A stretch of 55,368 bases of DNA, taken from NCBI GenBank assembly GCA_031290255.1, contig JAITNW010000011.1:1-55368 (forward strand), in the 5' to 3' direction. The DNA is from Candidatus Nomurabacteria bacterium (GTDB lineage: Bacteria; Patescibacteriota; Saccharimonadia; Saccharimonadales; Saccharimonadaceae). The translations under genes were made by a program, and so were the position numbers. Under the pieces are notes generated by a model. It was not told where the DNA came from and searched no databases. It saw nothing but the letters and a program-made list of their open reading frames with translations. Each line of letters begins with the position of its first letter. The first letter of the stretch is position 1. Below are positions 40,296 through 48,035 of the stretch, in pieces.

Positions 40296-41345
40296 ATGAG
40301 TTTAACACACGGTGTGGGCGATTTCTTCGCGTTAGATATAGGTACAAATGCACTAAGGTTAGTGCAATTATCTGGGGACTCACAAAAAGGCTGGACCCTG
40401 CAAAAGTTTGCATACGTCCCAGTCAGCCGCTCCGTTGTCCAAGACAGTAGTGATACAGGCCGGCGCAAGCTTGGCGAAATGATTTTGAGCGCCATGCAAC
40501 AAGCCGGCATCCACACTAAGAATATCGCCATCGGTCTCCCAGCAGGGAAGACCTTTACCGCGCTTATCGACGTACCCAATCAAGACCCCAAATCCATCGA
40601 AAAAGTCGTCCGCTACCAAATGGATCAATATATCCCTATGCCAATGGATGAAGCCAAAGCAGATTTTGTCATTCTTGGCCCCAGCCCCACAGATCCCGCA
40701 AAGGCCGAAGTCCTTATTTCCTCCACTTCAAACGCTTACGCCGAGGAACGCATGGAAGACATTGAGCAATTTGGTCTCAATATCGTCGCTCAAGAGCCAG
40801 AGCCTATCGCCATGGCCCGCGCCCTCACCCCTCCAGGTATCGCAGACGCACGCTTGATTATCGATTATGGCGAAAGCTCAACCGATCTCGTCGTTGTTTA
40901 TGGCGGTGCGCCTCGTCTTGTTCGTACTATCCCAGGCGGCCTAGACGTCTTAAGCAAAACCGTCGCCAACTCGCTCGGTGTTCGCGAAGATCAGGCTCGC
41001 CAATTCATTCTCAAGTTCGGCCTCGCCCAAGATAAGCTCGACGGGCAAGTATTCAAAGCCCTCGACTCCACCCTTGAGACTTTTGCCTCAGAGCTTACCA
41101 AATCCAGCCGCTTCTTCCAGACCAAATATCCTAACGTCAAAGTCGGCGGCATCATCCTATCCGGTTTTGCAGGCGTCATCCCATTCATCGCCGAATACAT
41201 CGAAGCCAAAACTGGCATAGCTACATCACAGGGGAATCCTTGGCAACTCGTTCGCGTCACCCCAGAACAACAGCAAGCTCTATCTCAAGTTGCGGCAGAA
41301 TTTGCCGTCGCCATTGGCTTAGCAGAAAGGACGAATAATAGGTAA
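40296..41345 (+). CDS. pilM: type IV pilus assembly protein PilM
   Basis: Cytoplasmic actin-like ATPase of the pilus alignment complex. 349 residues. FALDIGTNALRLVQL (12-26) is the phosphate-1 loop, LIIDYGESSTDLVVVYGG (about 188-205) the phosphate-2 loop, and GIILSGFAGVIPFIAEYIE the adenosine motif of the FtsA/PilM fold. It heads a five-gene cluster with pilN 3 bases downstream. In Saccharibacteria type IV pili are known to mediate attachment to, and movement on, host bacteria. Confidence 0.93.
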   Translation: MSLTHGVGDFFALDIGTNALRLVQLSGDSQKGWTLQKFAYVPVSRSVVQDSSDTGRRKLGEMILSAMQQAGIHTKNIAIGLPAGKTFTALIDVPNQDPKSIEKVVRYQMDQYIPMPMDEAKADFVILGPSPTDPAKAEVLISSTSNAYAEERMEDIEQFGLNIVAQEPEPIAMARALTPPGIADARLIIDYGESSTDLVVVYGGAPRLVRTIPGGLDVLSKTVANSLGVREDQARQFILKFGLAQDKLDGQVFKALDSTLETFASELTKSSRFFQTKYPNVKVGGIILSGFAGVIPFIAEYIEAKTGIATSQGNPWQLVRVTPEQQQALSQVAAEFAVAIGLAERTNNR

Positions 41346-41348
41346 ATT

Positions 41349-42476
41349 ATGTTTGAAATTAATTTAGTACCAAATATCAAAGCCGACATGCTCCGCAAGC
41401 AGCGTATGTCCAACCTTATCCTATTTATCTGCATCATCGTTGCTGCAGCTTCCGCTGGCGTAGTCCTCATATTGGGTAGTATTGTCGGCGGCCAAAATAT
41501 TGCTATGGCCAACCAAGACCAAGAAATCACTTGCCGCTCTACCGGCATAGGCACTTGTGGCAGCAATTACGGAACAGCCGTGCTCAAAGTTGAGAACATT
41601 GATGATTTCCTTACTATCCAAGATCAAATGAGCAAACTCAAAGTCGTCAACTCCAACAAGCTTCTACTATCTCGCGTATTTGGCATCCTAGATGTCATTC
41701 TCCCCACTGGCGACGAGACCGTAGAGGTTTCGGAGCTGACTGTTGATCTTAGTGACACCAGCCTTTCCTTTGAAGCCCAAGGTAACTCGGTCAGCAATAT
41801 CGACTATAAAGCCCTTGAAGTTTTCAAAAAATCCGCCACCAAATCTTACTATGACTTTGGTCGCTACCAACGCTTAGACAATGAAACCGGCGGTTATGTT
41901 GATATCCCTACAATGTGCATTACCGAGGCCATCCAAAACGGCGTTCTATTTGGCATTTATCATCAAGGTATGGAGGGCTGTGAAGCTCCCCTCATCCCCG
42001 ATTCTGCCACTGGCGACGAAGACGAAGACGTCATCACAGAGAACTCCATAGAAATCAAAGATATACCAATCCGTCGTGTCTATCCTACTCAAGACGACAA
42101 GAGCAAATATATGGAAGAAAATGACGATAACGGTGGCGGCTACTTCTTTGAAAGTAAGTGCATTGCTTATGGTTCAGACGGCAAATTTAGCGAGGCCGAA
42201 ACTCTCAAAAATTGCCCACTTCTCGCTTCGGAACCCGTCATCCGCGATTCCTCCAACGGTCGCGACTCTAATGACCGCCTAGTCCTAAGGTTCAGTGCAA
42301 GTGTCGCAATCGAAGAAAATGTATTTATGTTCGCCAACAAGCACATGCGCGTTGTCGGCCCAAGTCGCCAAAACGTTACCGATAGCTACACGCAAATTAG
42401 AGATATGTTCGCAGAAAAAGCTTCGGACTGTGATCCGAACGATACACAATGTTTGGAGGCAGACAATGGCAAATAA
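41349..42476 (+). CDS. pilN: PilN-like pilus assembly protein, enlarged
   Basis: 375 residues, about twice the usual PilN. The N-terminal FEINLVPNIKADMLRKQR is the conserved PilN segment that docks on PilM, followed by one membrane helix (about 22-48). The outer part has two ferredoxin-like regions plus a long insert with four or more cysteines (C61/C68-region, CITEAI, GCEAP, SKCIAYG), suggesting disulfide bonds outside the cell. It overlaps pilO by 11 bases. Confidence 0.8.
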   Translation: MFEINLVPNIKADMLRKQRMSNLILFICIIVAAASAGVVLILGSIVGGQNIAMANQDQEITCRSTGIGTCGSNYGTAVLKVENIDDFLTIQDQMSKLKVVNSNKLLLSRVFGILDVILPTGDETVEVSELTVDLSDTSLSFEAQGNSVSNIDYKALEVFKKSATKSYYDFGRYQRLDNETGGYVDIPTMCITEAIQNGVLFGIYHQGMEGCEAPLIPDSATGDEDEDVITENSIEIKDIPIRRVYPTQDDKSKYMEENDDNGGGYFFESKCIAYGSDGKFSEAETLKNCPLLASEPVIRDSSNGRDSNDRLVLRFSASVAIEENVFMFANKHMRVVGPSRQNVTDSYTQIRDMFAEKASDCDPNDTQCLEADNGK

Positions 42477-43266
42477 AGAAATTGCAATCGCAAAAAGGGC
42501 AGCCATCGATAAGGCTAGCAGGAAAATGTTCCTTGCAGTATGTGGCGCATCAATTATACTTGGCTTAGCCCTTGTCGGCTCCATCTACTTCATCAAATGG
42601 ATGTCATTCAACGGCAAGGTTATCGCTCGCAAGGGCGAAATCATCAAAGATTACAAAGACATCCAGAGCAATGTCGCAGCGCTTCGCAACAACATCATTG
42701 GCGATGGAGCATCAGATTCTGGTCTCGCTAATAATCTTAATCTAGAAGTAATGGCCCGCGCCCGCGATGCCGGCTGTGTTGATATTGACAGCAATCCTGT
42801 CGACACCGAAGACAATGTTGAGCTAGCCCGTATATGTTCAGCTCTTCGTGTCATCCCTGACGCTCTCCCCTCTGTTCGTAACGATGAAGCTGTCTACGCA
42901 AGCCTGAACAAACTTTTCCTCCTCACTCATGACGGCAACGGCAACCCAGTTGAGCCAGAATCAATTTCTCCTGGCGGCAATGGTGGTACCGATGCCTCCA
43001 CGGGCCTAAACACCATACCGATCAGCCTTTCTGTCAAAAATACCGGTTCCACAACCAGAGCCGTCCTAGATACCATAGAGCGATCTATCCGCAACTTTGA
43101 TATTCAGAATGCTACAATTTCTTGGCGTGGCGGCAGCGGCAATAATAGCGATCAGCTTGAACTTCGTGGCACCGCAGTAGCATACTATTCTTCTCCTATC
43201 AAAGCCGTCACCAAAACCGAAACTATCTATGCGGACGATTCAAGTAAGAAAGGTGTCAAGAAATGA
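42466..43266 (+). CDS. pilO: PilO-like pilus assembly protein
   Basis: About 266 residues. A short basic N-terminus, one membrane helix (about 22-45), a coiled-coil stretch (about 48-75) and an outer domain. This layout and the place after pilN are what PilO should have; sequence resemblance alone is weak. GGAGG lies 6 bases before the ATG at 42466, which decides the start over the longer open frame. Its stop overlaps the next start as ATGA. Confidence 0.75.
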   Translation: MANKEIAIAKRAAIDKASRKMFLAVCGASIILGLALVGSIYFIKWMSFNGKVIARKGEIIKDYKDIQSNVAALRNNIIGDGASDSGLANNLNLEVMARARDAGCVDIDSNPVDTEDNVELARICSALRVIPDALPSVRNDEAVYASLNKLFLLTHDGNGNPVEPESISPGGNGGTDASTGLNTIPISLSVKNTGSTTRAVLDTIERSIRNFDIQNATISWRGGSGNNSDQLELRGTAVAYYSSPIKAVTKTETIYADDSSKKGVKK

Positions 43267-43598
43267 AGAAAACCGACATCGCAGCCGTTGTCTTAATCTC
43301 GGTAATTACTACCATTATCGCATACTTCATTGGCAATTCTATACTAGGCGATCCCAATGAAGAATCCGTCGTAGTCACCTTTATGGACATCATTAGCCCC
43401 GACGTGGCCCAGCCTGACCCAGAGGTATTTAACCCCGAAGCCGTCAACCCAACAGTAGAAATCTACGTAGGAAATTGCGCAAATGGCCAAACTTGGGATT
43501 CATCAAATCAAACTTGTATCAATCCTGAGACCGCAACCGATTCGAGTGCAGAAAGTAATTCGGAGACTGAGTCGGACAACAGTGAGACAGGGGAGTAG
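43263..43598 (+). CDS. small membrane-anchored protein in pilus operon
   Basis: 111 residues: an N-terminal membrane helix (about 6-28), an outer stretch, a mini-motif CANGQTWDSSNQTC (two cysteines 13 apart, centred near 80), and a Ser/Thr/Glu/Asn tail. By position it could replace PilP, but there is no lipobox and no PilP-like sequence. The C-x(2)-G-x(2)-[WY]-D-x(5)-C type motif resembles small disulfide motifs of surface-binding proteins. Function unknown. Confidence 0.7.
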   Translation: MKKTDIAAVVLISVITTIIAYFIGNSILGDPNEESVVVTFMDIISPDVAQPDPEVFNPEAVNPTVEIYVGNCANGQTWDSSNQTCINPETATDSSAESNSETESDNSETGE

Positions 43599-43601
43599 CC
43601 A

Positions 43602-45368
43602 ATGGCTCTACTACCTAAGGAGGCTCAAGATAAGGTCGTCAAGCTACTGCTTAACGAGGGCTTAATTGACCCCACAAGCACCAATACTGCTTACGAAGAA
43701 ATCAAAAAAACCGGCCAACCCATTCTCGCCGTCCTTGTCTCTAAAGGCCTCGTTGAAGACGCAATCGTCCAGCACGCTTCAGCGGTAGTGCAAGGAGTCC
43801 CCTATGTTAATTTGGATAACGTCAAAATCCCTCTAGAAGTCCTCCAGAAGCTCCCTCAAGAATCCGCAGAGCGCTCAATGGCAGTACCGGTCGGTGAACT
43901 CAACGAGCAGCTCGTAGTTGCCATGCTGGACGTAGCTAACATCCAGCAGACCGACTACATTTCAACGCTCGTTCAGATGCCTATTCGCGCCCTTATGGCA
44001 TCAAGCGCTGGCATTATGCATGTTCTTACCCAATATAAGGCTGATTTCAAAGACGTCCGCAAAGCCGCTGAAGTTACCACAGAAGAAGTCCGCAAAAAAG
44101 AAGCTTCTGGCGACGTCAAAACCATCACCCAAGATTCACCTATCTCCAAAGCCCTCACTACCATCCTCGAGTTTGCCGCCCGCAGCAAAGCCAGCGATAT
44201 CCACATCGAACCGCTAGAGAACTCGCTCATTATTCGTTGCCGTATTGACGGCGTCCTCCGCCAGGTCATGGAGCTTCCTCGCGCCATCGAGCCAGCTCTC
44301 GTCAGCCGTATCAAAATCCTTGCCAATCTTAAGATTGACGAACACCGCGTTCCACAAGACGGCCAGTTTACCGTATTGGTCGGCGATAAAGAAATTGACC
44401 TTCGTATTGCTATCTCGCCAGTCGTCTGGGGTGAGCAAGTCGTCATCCGTCTCCTCGACAAATCCGGCACTACTATGGAAGTCGAAAAAATGGGCATGAC
44501 AGGTCGCTCCCTTCGTGCCGTTATAGCTGGTATTGAGAAACCTAACGGCATGATTCTCACCTCCGGCCCTACTGGTTCAGGTAAATCCACCACGCTCTAC
44601 GCTCTCATCAAGAAGATCAAGAACGAAACTATCAATATCGTTACGCTAGAAGACCCCGTTGAGTACAAAATGGACGGCGTTAACCAAATTCAAGTCAACG
44701 TAGATGCTGGGCTAACCTTTGCGTCTGGGCTCCGCAGCATCCTACGTCAAGATCCTGACGTCGTCATGGTCGGTGAGATTCGCGACGCCGAAACCGCCAA
44801 CCTTGCTGTCCAAGCCGCCCTCACCGGCCACTTAGTATTCTCCACGCTCCATACCAACTCAGCTGCCGGCATCTTGCCGCGTCTTCTAGATATGGGCATC
44901 GAGCCATTCCTCATCGCGTCCACGCTCAATACCGTCATCGGTCAGCGCCTCGTTCGTCGTGTCTCCGAAAAAAGGGAAGCTTTTCAATCTTCTGAAATCG
45001 AAACCAAAGAGATTCGCGATATACTCGGTAATGTTTTGCCTCAAAAACCCGAGGATGTTCCGCGTGTCAGCGAGGACCTTGGCTACCCAGGCCTACCCGT
45101 CGCAAGCTCACCCAGCTTCACCCTAGTCAAAGGCTTTGATACGCAGGATACTCCGAACGGTTTTTCCGGCCGCGCCGGCCTCTACGAAACTATCGACGTC
45201 GATGAGGATATCCAGAAGCTCATCGTTGCCCGCGCCACCGCCGGCGACATCATGCGTGTCGCCAAAATCAAAGGTACTATCACCATGCGCGAAGACGGCA
45301 TGCTCAAAGCCCTCTCCGGCCTTACCACAGTAGACGAAGTCAACCGCGTCGCCTCAGACCTCGCCTAG
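43602..45368 (+). CDS. pilB: type IV pilus extension ATPase PilB/GspE
   Basis: Hexameric ATPase driving pilin polymerisation. 588 residues. N-terminal MshEN-like domain (about 5-150), then the core with Walker A GPTGSGKST, Asp box (EDPVEYK), Walker B VVMVGEIRDAETA and His box LTGHLVFSTLHTNSA. The tetracysteine zinc site usual between the His box and the C-terminus is missing; a cysteine-free linker of about 60 residues takes its place. It ends the operon and is followed by a terminator. Confidence 0.95.
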   Translation: MALLPKEAQDKVVKLLLNEGLIDPTSTNTAYEEIKKTGQPILAVLVSKGLVEDAIVQHASAVVQGVPYVNLDNVKIPLEVLQKLPQESAERSMAVPVGELNEQLVVAMLDVANIQQTDYISTLVQMPIRALMASSAGIMHVLTQYKADFKDVRKAAEVTTEEVRKKEASGDVKTITQDSPISKALTTILEFAARSKASDIHIEPLENSLIIRCRIDGVLRQVMELPRAIEPALVSRIKILANLKIDEHRVPQDGQFTVLVGDKEIDLRIAISPVVWGEQVVIRLLDKSGTTMEVEKMGMTGRSLRAVIAGIEKPNGMILTSGPTGSGKSTTLYALIKKIKNETINIVTLEDPVEYKMDGVNQIQVNVDAGLTFASGLRSILRQDPDVVMVGEIRDAETANLAVQAALTGHLVFSTLHTNSAAGILPRLLDMGIEPFLIASTLNTVIGQRLVRRVSEKREAFQSSEIETKEIRDILGNVLPQKPEDVPRVSEDLGYPGLPVASSPSFTLVKGFDTQDTPNGFSGRAGLYETIDVDEDIQKLIVARATAGDIMRVAKIKGTITMREDGMLKALSGLTTVDEVNRVASDLA

Positions 45369-45393
45369 CCAATATATCCAAAAACCACAAAAA

Positions 45394-45417
45394 CCCCCAG
45401 CATAAGGGGGATTTTTT
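45394..45417 (+). terminator. rho-independent terminator of the pilus operon
   Basis: CCCCC (45394-45398) pairs with GGGGG (45406-45410) around a 7-base loop, followed by A and six Ts. Confidence 0.88.
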
Positions 45418-45435
45418 ATCACAACAGAACCAAAT

Positions 45436-45510
45436 TGGTGCGGGTGCAGAGAATCGAACTCTGATCACAAGTTTGGAAAACTCGTATATTAACCATTATA
45501 CGACACCCGC
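45436..45510 (-). tRNA. tRNA-Gly (UCC)
   Basis: Minus strand: acceptor GCGGGTG with CACCCGC, A73 and an encoded CCA. Anticodon loop TTTCCAA gives TCC. The T-arm (AGAGTTCGATTCTCT) is standard. First of a four-tRNA minus-strand group when read leftwards. Confidence 0.96.
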
Positions 45511-45521
45511 AGATGTTAAAT

Positions 45522-45608
45522 TGGTGGGCGAGATGGGACTTGAACCCATAATCCGGCAAGGGAAGCGGATTTTAAGTCCACCGCGTATACCAATTCCGCC
45601 ACTCGCCC
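45522..45608 (-). tRNA. tRNA-Leu (UAA)
   Basis: Type II tRNA: acceptor GGGCGAG with CTCGCCC, anticodon loop CTTAAAA (TAA), a long variable arm and an encoded CCA. Only 11 bases separate it from tRNA-Gly, so they are co-transcribed. Confidence 0.96.
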
Positions 45609-45676
45609 ATGTAACAAAATTATACCACAACAAAACAACGGATGAAACTTCTCATTGACTCCTCCAATCCGAATCT

Positions 45677-45752
45677 GGAGGTGCCGATCGGATTTGAACC
45701 GATGAAAAAAGGTTTTGCAGACCTCTGCGTTAGACCACTCCGCCACGGCACC
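45677..45752 (-). tRNA. tRNA-Cys (GCA)
   Basis: Acceptor GGTGCCG with CGGCACC, U73 as the cysteine identity base, encoded CCA. Anticodon loop CTGCAAA gives GCA. Confidence 0.95.
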
Positions 45753-45815
45753 ACGTGTATTAATTGTACCAGACTGTGCATTTTTTTGCATTTTTACTGT
45801 ATTATAGAATTAAAC

Positions 45816-46460
45816 ATGGGCGTTAAAACTAAGAAAAAGCAACTCCCGAGGACTTCAAGCTGGAAACCCCCCATCTTCTGGCGCAATCTGCTGCTTTACT
45901 TTCTAGCTTTCTCCTATATTGGTCATTTCATCGAAATGGGCTGGAATCTCCTCTGTCACTGGGTTCTCGGCGAGCCCATAGCCACAAATATTCTCGCCAA
46001 TGCTCTCGAACCGTACACCATTTATGGCACCGGCGCCATCCTCTGCATTCTAGTAGTGCGCCCTCTCGTCAAAAAGTTTGACCACAACATTTTCGCCACC
46101 TTCCTTATTTCGACCATTGTCTGTGCCGCCCTAGAATGCCTCAGTTCCGTCATTCTCGTCTGGCGCTATGGGTACAACCCCTATTGGTGGTACGCCGACC
46201 GTACTTTTAATCTTGGCGGCCACATTTGCCTCAGTAATATTATCCTGTTTGGCATTCTCGCCACAGCATTCCTCAAAGTTTTTTATCCAGCCATCGAAAA
46301 ACTCCTCAAAAAAGGCAATCAGCGCATCATCAATCTATTGCTCATTGTCCTCGTGATACTCTTTTCCTTCTATTATTTAATGCTAGTCAGTATTGCGCCA
46401 AGCTCTTTGGCAGTAACAAAAACGCCCCCTCATGCAGGGGCATCACAATTCGTGGGGTGA
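45816..46460 (+). CDS. polytopic membrane protein, CmpB/ABC-permease-like
   Basis: 214 residues with five or six membrane helices. The segments YFLAFSYIGHFIEMGWNLL, PYTIYGTGAIL and ALECLSSVILVWRYG recall the putative ABC-transporter permease family PF06541; the biochemical role of that family is not known. The start at 45816 is chosen because upstream frame overlaps tRNA-Cys; a -10-like TATTAT ends 11 bases before it. Its last 8 bases overlap the tRNA-His gene on the other strand, and a GCCCC/GGGGC hairpin lies within its 3' end. Confidence 0.68.
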   Translation: MGVKTKKKQLPRTSSWKPPIFWRNLLLYFLAFSYIGHFIEMGWNLLCHWVLGEPIATNILANALEPYTIYGTGAILCILVVRPLVKKFDHNIFATFLISTIVCAALECLSSVILVWRYGYNPYWWYADRTFNLGGHICLSNIILFGILATAFLKVFYPAIEKLLKKGNQRIINLLLIVLVILFSFYYLMLVSIAPSSLAVTKTPPHAGASQFVG

Positions 46461-46530
46461 GTGATGGGAATTGAACCCACGACCTCTTGGACCACAATCA
46501 AGTGCTCTAACCAACTGAGCTACACTCACC
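46453..46530 (-). tRNA. tRNA-His (GUG)
   Basis: Eight-pair acceptor including G-1 with C73, the hallmark of histidine tRNA, then an encoded CCA. Anticodon loop TTGTGGT (GTG). Position 31-39 in the anticodon stem is an A-C mismatch. A GUN tRNA, hence a potential queuosine target of Tgt. Confidence 0.95.
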
Positions 46531-46597
46531 ATGTGTCATAAATTATAACACGACGCAGCGAGAGTTTAAACCTAAACCCGTATTATGATATAAAATT

Positions 46598-47218
46598 CTA
46601 CTGATTTGCAAAAATTAGGTAAGCTAGCAACCCCACTCCGCCACCTGCTACGATTACGCCCAGCGTAATAACCGCCCATAGCCAACCAGATTTTTTCTTT
46701 GGCGCCGAAACTGTTATCACGGTTCTACCCGGCAAGTCCTGCGACTCGCCGCTTCTTAGAGGTGTTTTCTGACTATAGACATTCTTCGTGCTTCTAATTG
46801 CCCCCGCGTTGCTTTCCGGAACATCTTTTCCGAGTGGTCTCTTGTCCACCTTCGCGTCTGCTAGTAGAAATGGCGAACGACCACCAAGAGAATAATTATC
46901 GGCATTTGGCACTTTGGAGCTTTCATCCTGAAATAAGCTTGGTCTTGGAGCTTCTGTTTTTTCGATAGGCTTTTCTTCAACTGGCTGGGGCTTTGTAGGC
47001 TCTGGCTTCCTTGCGATATCCACTGGCTTCTGCGCCACCAGCTCCTGCATCGGCCTCGTCGTCCTCTGTGTCAGCGGGCGCACTTTGGAGCGTGGATTCA
47101 CTATATCCATATATCGCCCCTTACTGCCATTTGGCTTCCCACCAACAGCTATAGGCTTCTTTGCCTGCTGTGCCTTAACTGCTTTATCTAGATCCACGAA
47201 ATCTCTTCCATTGTTCAT
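46598..47218 (-). CDS. C-terminally membrane-anchored low-complexity protein
   Basis: 206 residues. The first 175 are polar and rich in Pro, Lys, Glu and Arg, probably disordered (KPEPTKPQPVEEKPIEKTE). A single membrane helix near the end (SGWLWAVITLGVIVAGGGVGLLAYLIF) leaves only three residues outside. It could be a tail-anchored cytoplasmic scaffold. Its ATG overlaps the tpiA stop (ATGA). No family recognised. Confidence 0.7.
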   Translation of the reverse strand: MNNGRDFVDLDKAVKAQQAKKPIAVGGKPNGSKGRYMDIVNPRSKVRPLTQRTTRPMQELVAQKPVDIARKPEPTKPQPVEEKPIEKTEAPRPSLFQDESSKVPNADNYSLGGRSPFLLADAKVDKRPLGKDVPESNAGAIRSTKNVYSQKTPLRSGESQDLPGRTVITVSAPKKKSGWLWAVITLGVIVAGGGVGLLAYLIFANQ

Positions 47219-47997
47219 TTCTCAACACCTTTTGCTATTTCTACAATATCACAGAATGAATCGGCTATCAAACTCGCCCCTCCCACCAATAGACCGTCTA
47301 CCCCTTCAACATTAAGATACGCCGCTGCGCTACTTGGATTGACTGACCCGCCGTAAAGCACAGAGATTTCCTCTGCAATATTTTTGCCGTAAAGTTTAGA
47401 AATATGTGTACGGATTCTCTTAATTGCATCCTCTATTTCCTCTGGGGCAGCGCTTCGAGCGTTTTTCGTACTCGAAATCGCCCAAACCGGCTCATAAGCC
47501 ACAATCACCTTATCAATATCTTCCTTACTAATCTCCGACAAGCCACCAAGCAGCTGATCGTAGATCACCACATCGGTCTCGCCCATCAGCCTCTCATCCG
47601 AAGTCTCCCCAATACACAGAATAGGCGTAATGTCATTTCTTACCGCCGCCGCAACTTTCTCTCGAATATCCTTATCTGTTTCGCAGAAAATATGCCTTCG
47701 CTCTGAATGTCCTACCAGAGCATAATCCACAAACCCCCTAAGCTGCGCGATTGCCACCTCTCCAGTGTAAGCCCCGAAGTCCCGCCAATAAAAGTTTTGT
47801 GCAGCCAGTTTAAATTGTCGTCGACTTACTTGCAACGATAAAGGTTGCAAAGAAACCAAAGAAGGGCAGAGTACCACCTGCAAATCCCGCGCCCCTTTCA
47901 CCCGCTCTGAGAGTTTGTGTAAATATATGCTTGCTTCTCCTGGCGTAAAATTCATTTTCCAGTTAGCAACAATATATGTCTTTCTAGAATTTCCCAT
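47215..47997 (-). CDS. tpiA: triosephosphate isomerase
   Basis: Interconverts dihydroxyacetone phosphate and glyceraldehyde 3-phosphate. 260 residues. NWKMNFTP at the start, catalytic histidine in LVGHSERR, catalytic glutamate in VAYEPVWAIS, and the phosphate loop in LYGGSVNPS. All essential residues are visible. Promoter TTGTCA-17-TAAAAT with leaderless spacing precedes it; the anchored protein gene is co-translated downstream. Confidence 0.97.
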   Translation of the reverse strand: MGNSRKTYIVANWKMNFTPGEASIYLHKLSERVKGARDLQVVLCPSLVSLQPLSLQVSRRQFKLAAQNFYWRDFGAYTGEVAIAQLRGFVDYALVGHSERRHIFCETDKDIREKVAAAVRNDITPILCIGETSDERLMGETDVVIYDQLLGGLSEISKEDIDKVIVAYEPVWAISSTKNARSAAPEEIEDAIKRIRTHISKLYGKNIAEEISVLYGGSVNPSSAAAYLNVEGVDGLLVGGASLIADSFCDIVEIAKGVEK

Positions 47998-48005
47998 ATA
48001 TTATG

Positions 48006-48034
48006 ATTTTAGCATAAGTGTCTTTTAGTGACAA
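48006..48034 (-). promoter_or_regulatory. tpiA promoter, leaderless spacing
   Basis: Minus strand TTGTCA (48029-48034), a 17-base spacer and TAAAAT (48006-48011) with extended TG. The ATG at 47997 is 8 bases beyond the box. The -35 overlaps the very end of the upstream phosphoglucomutase region. Confidence 0.75.
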
Positions 48035-48035
48035 A

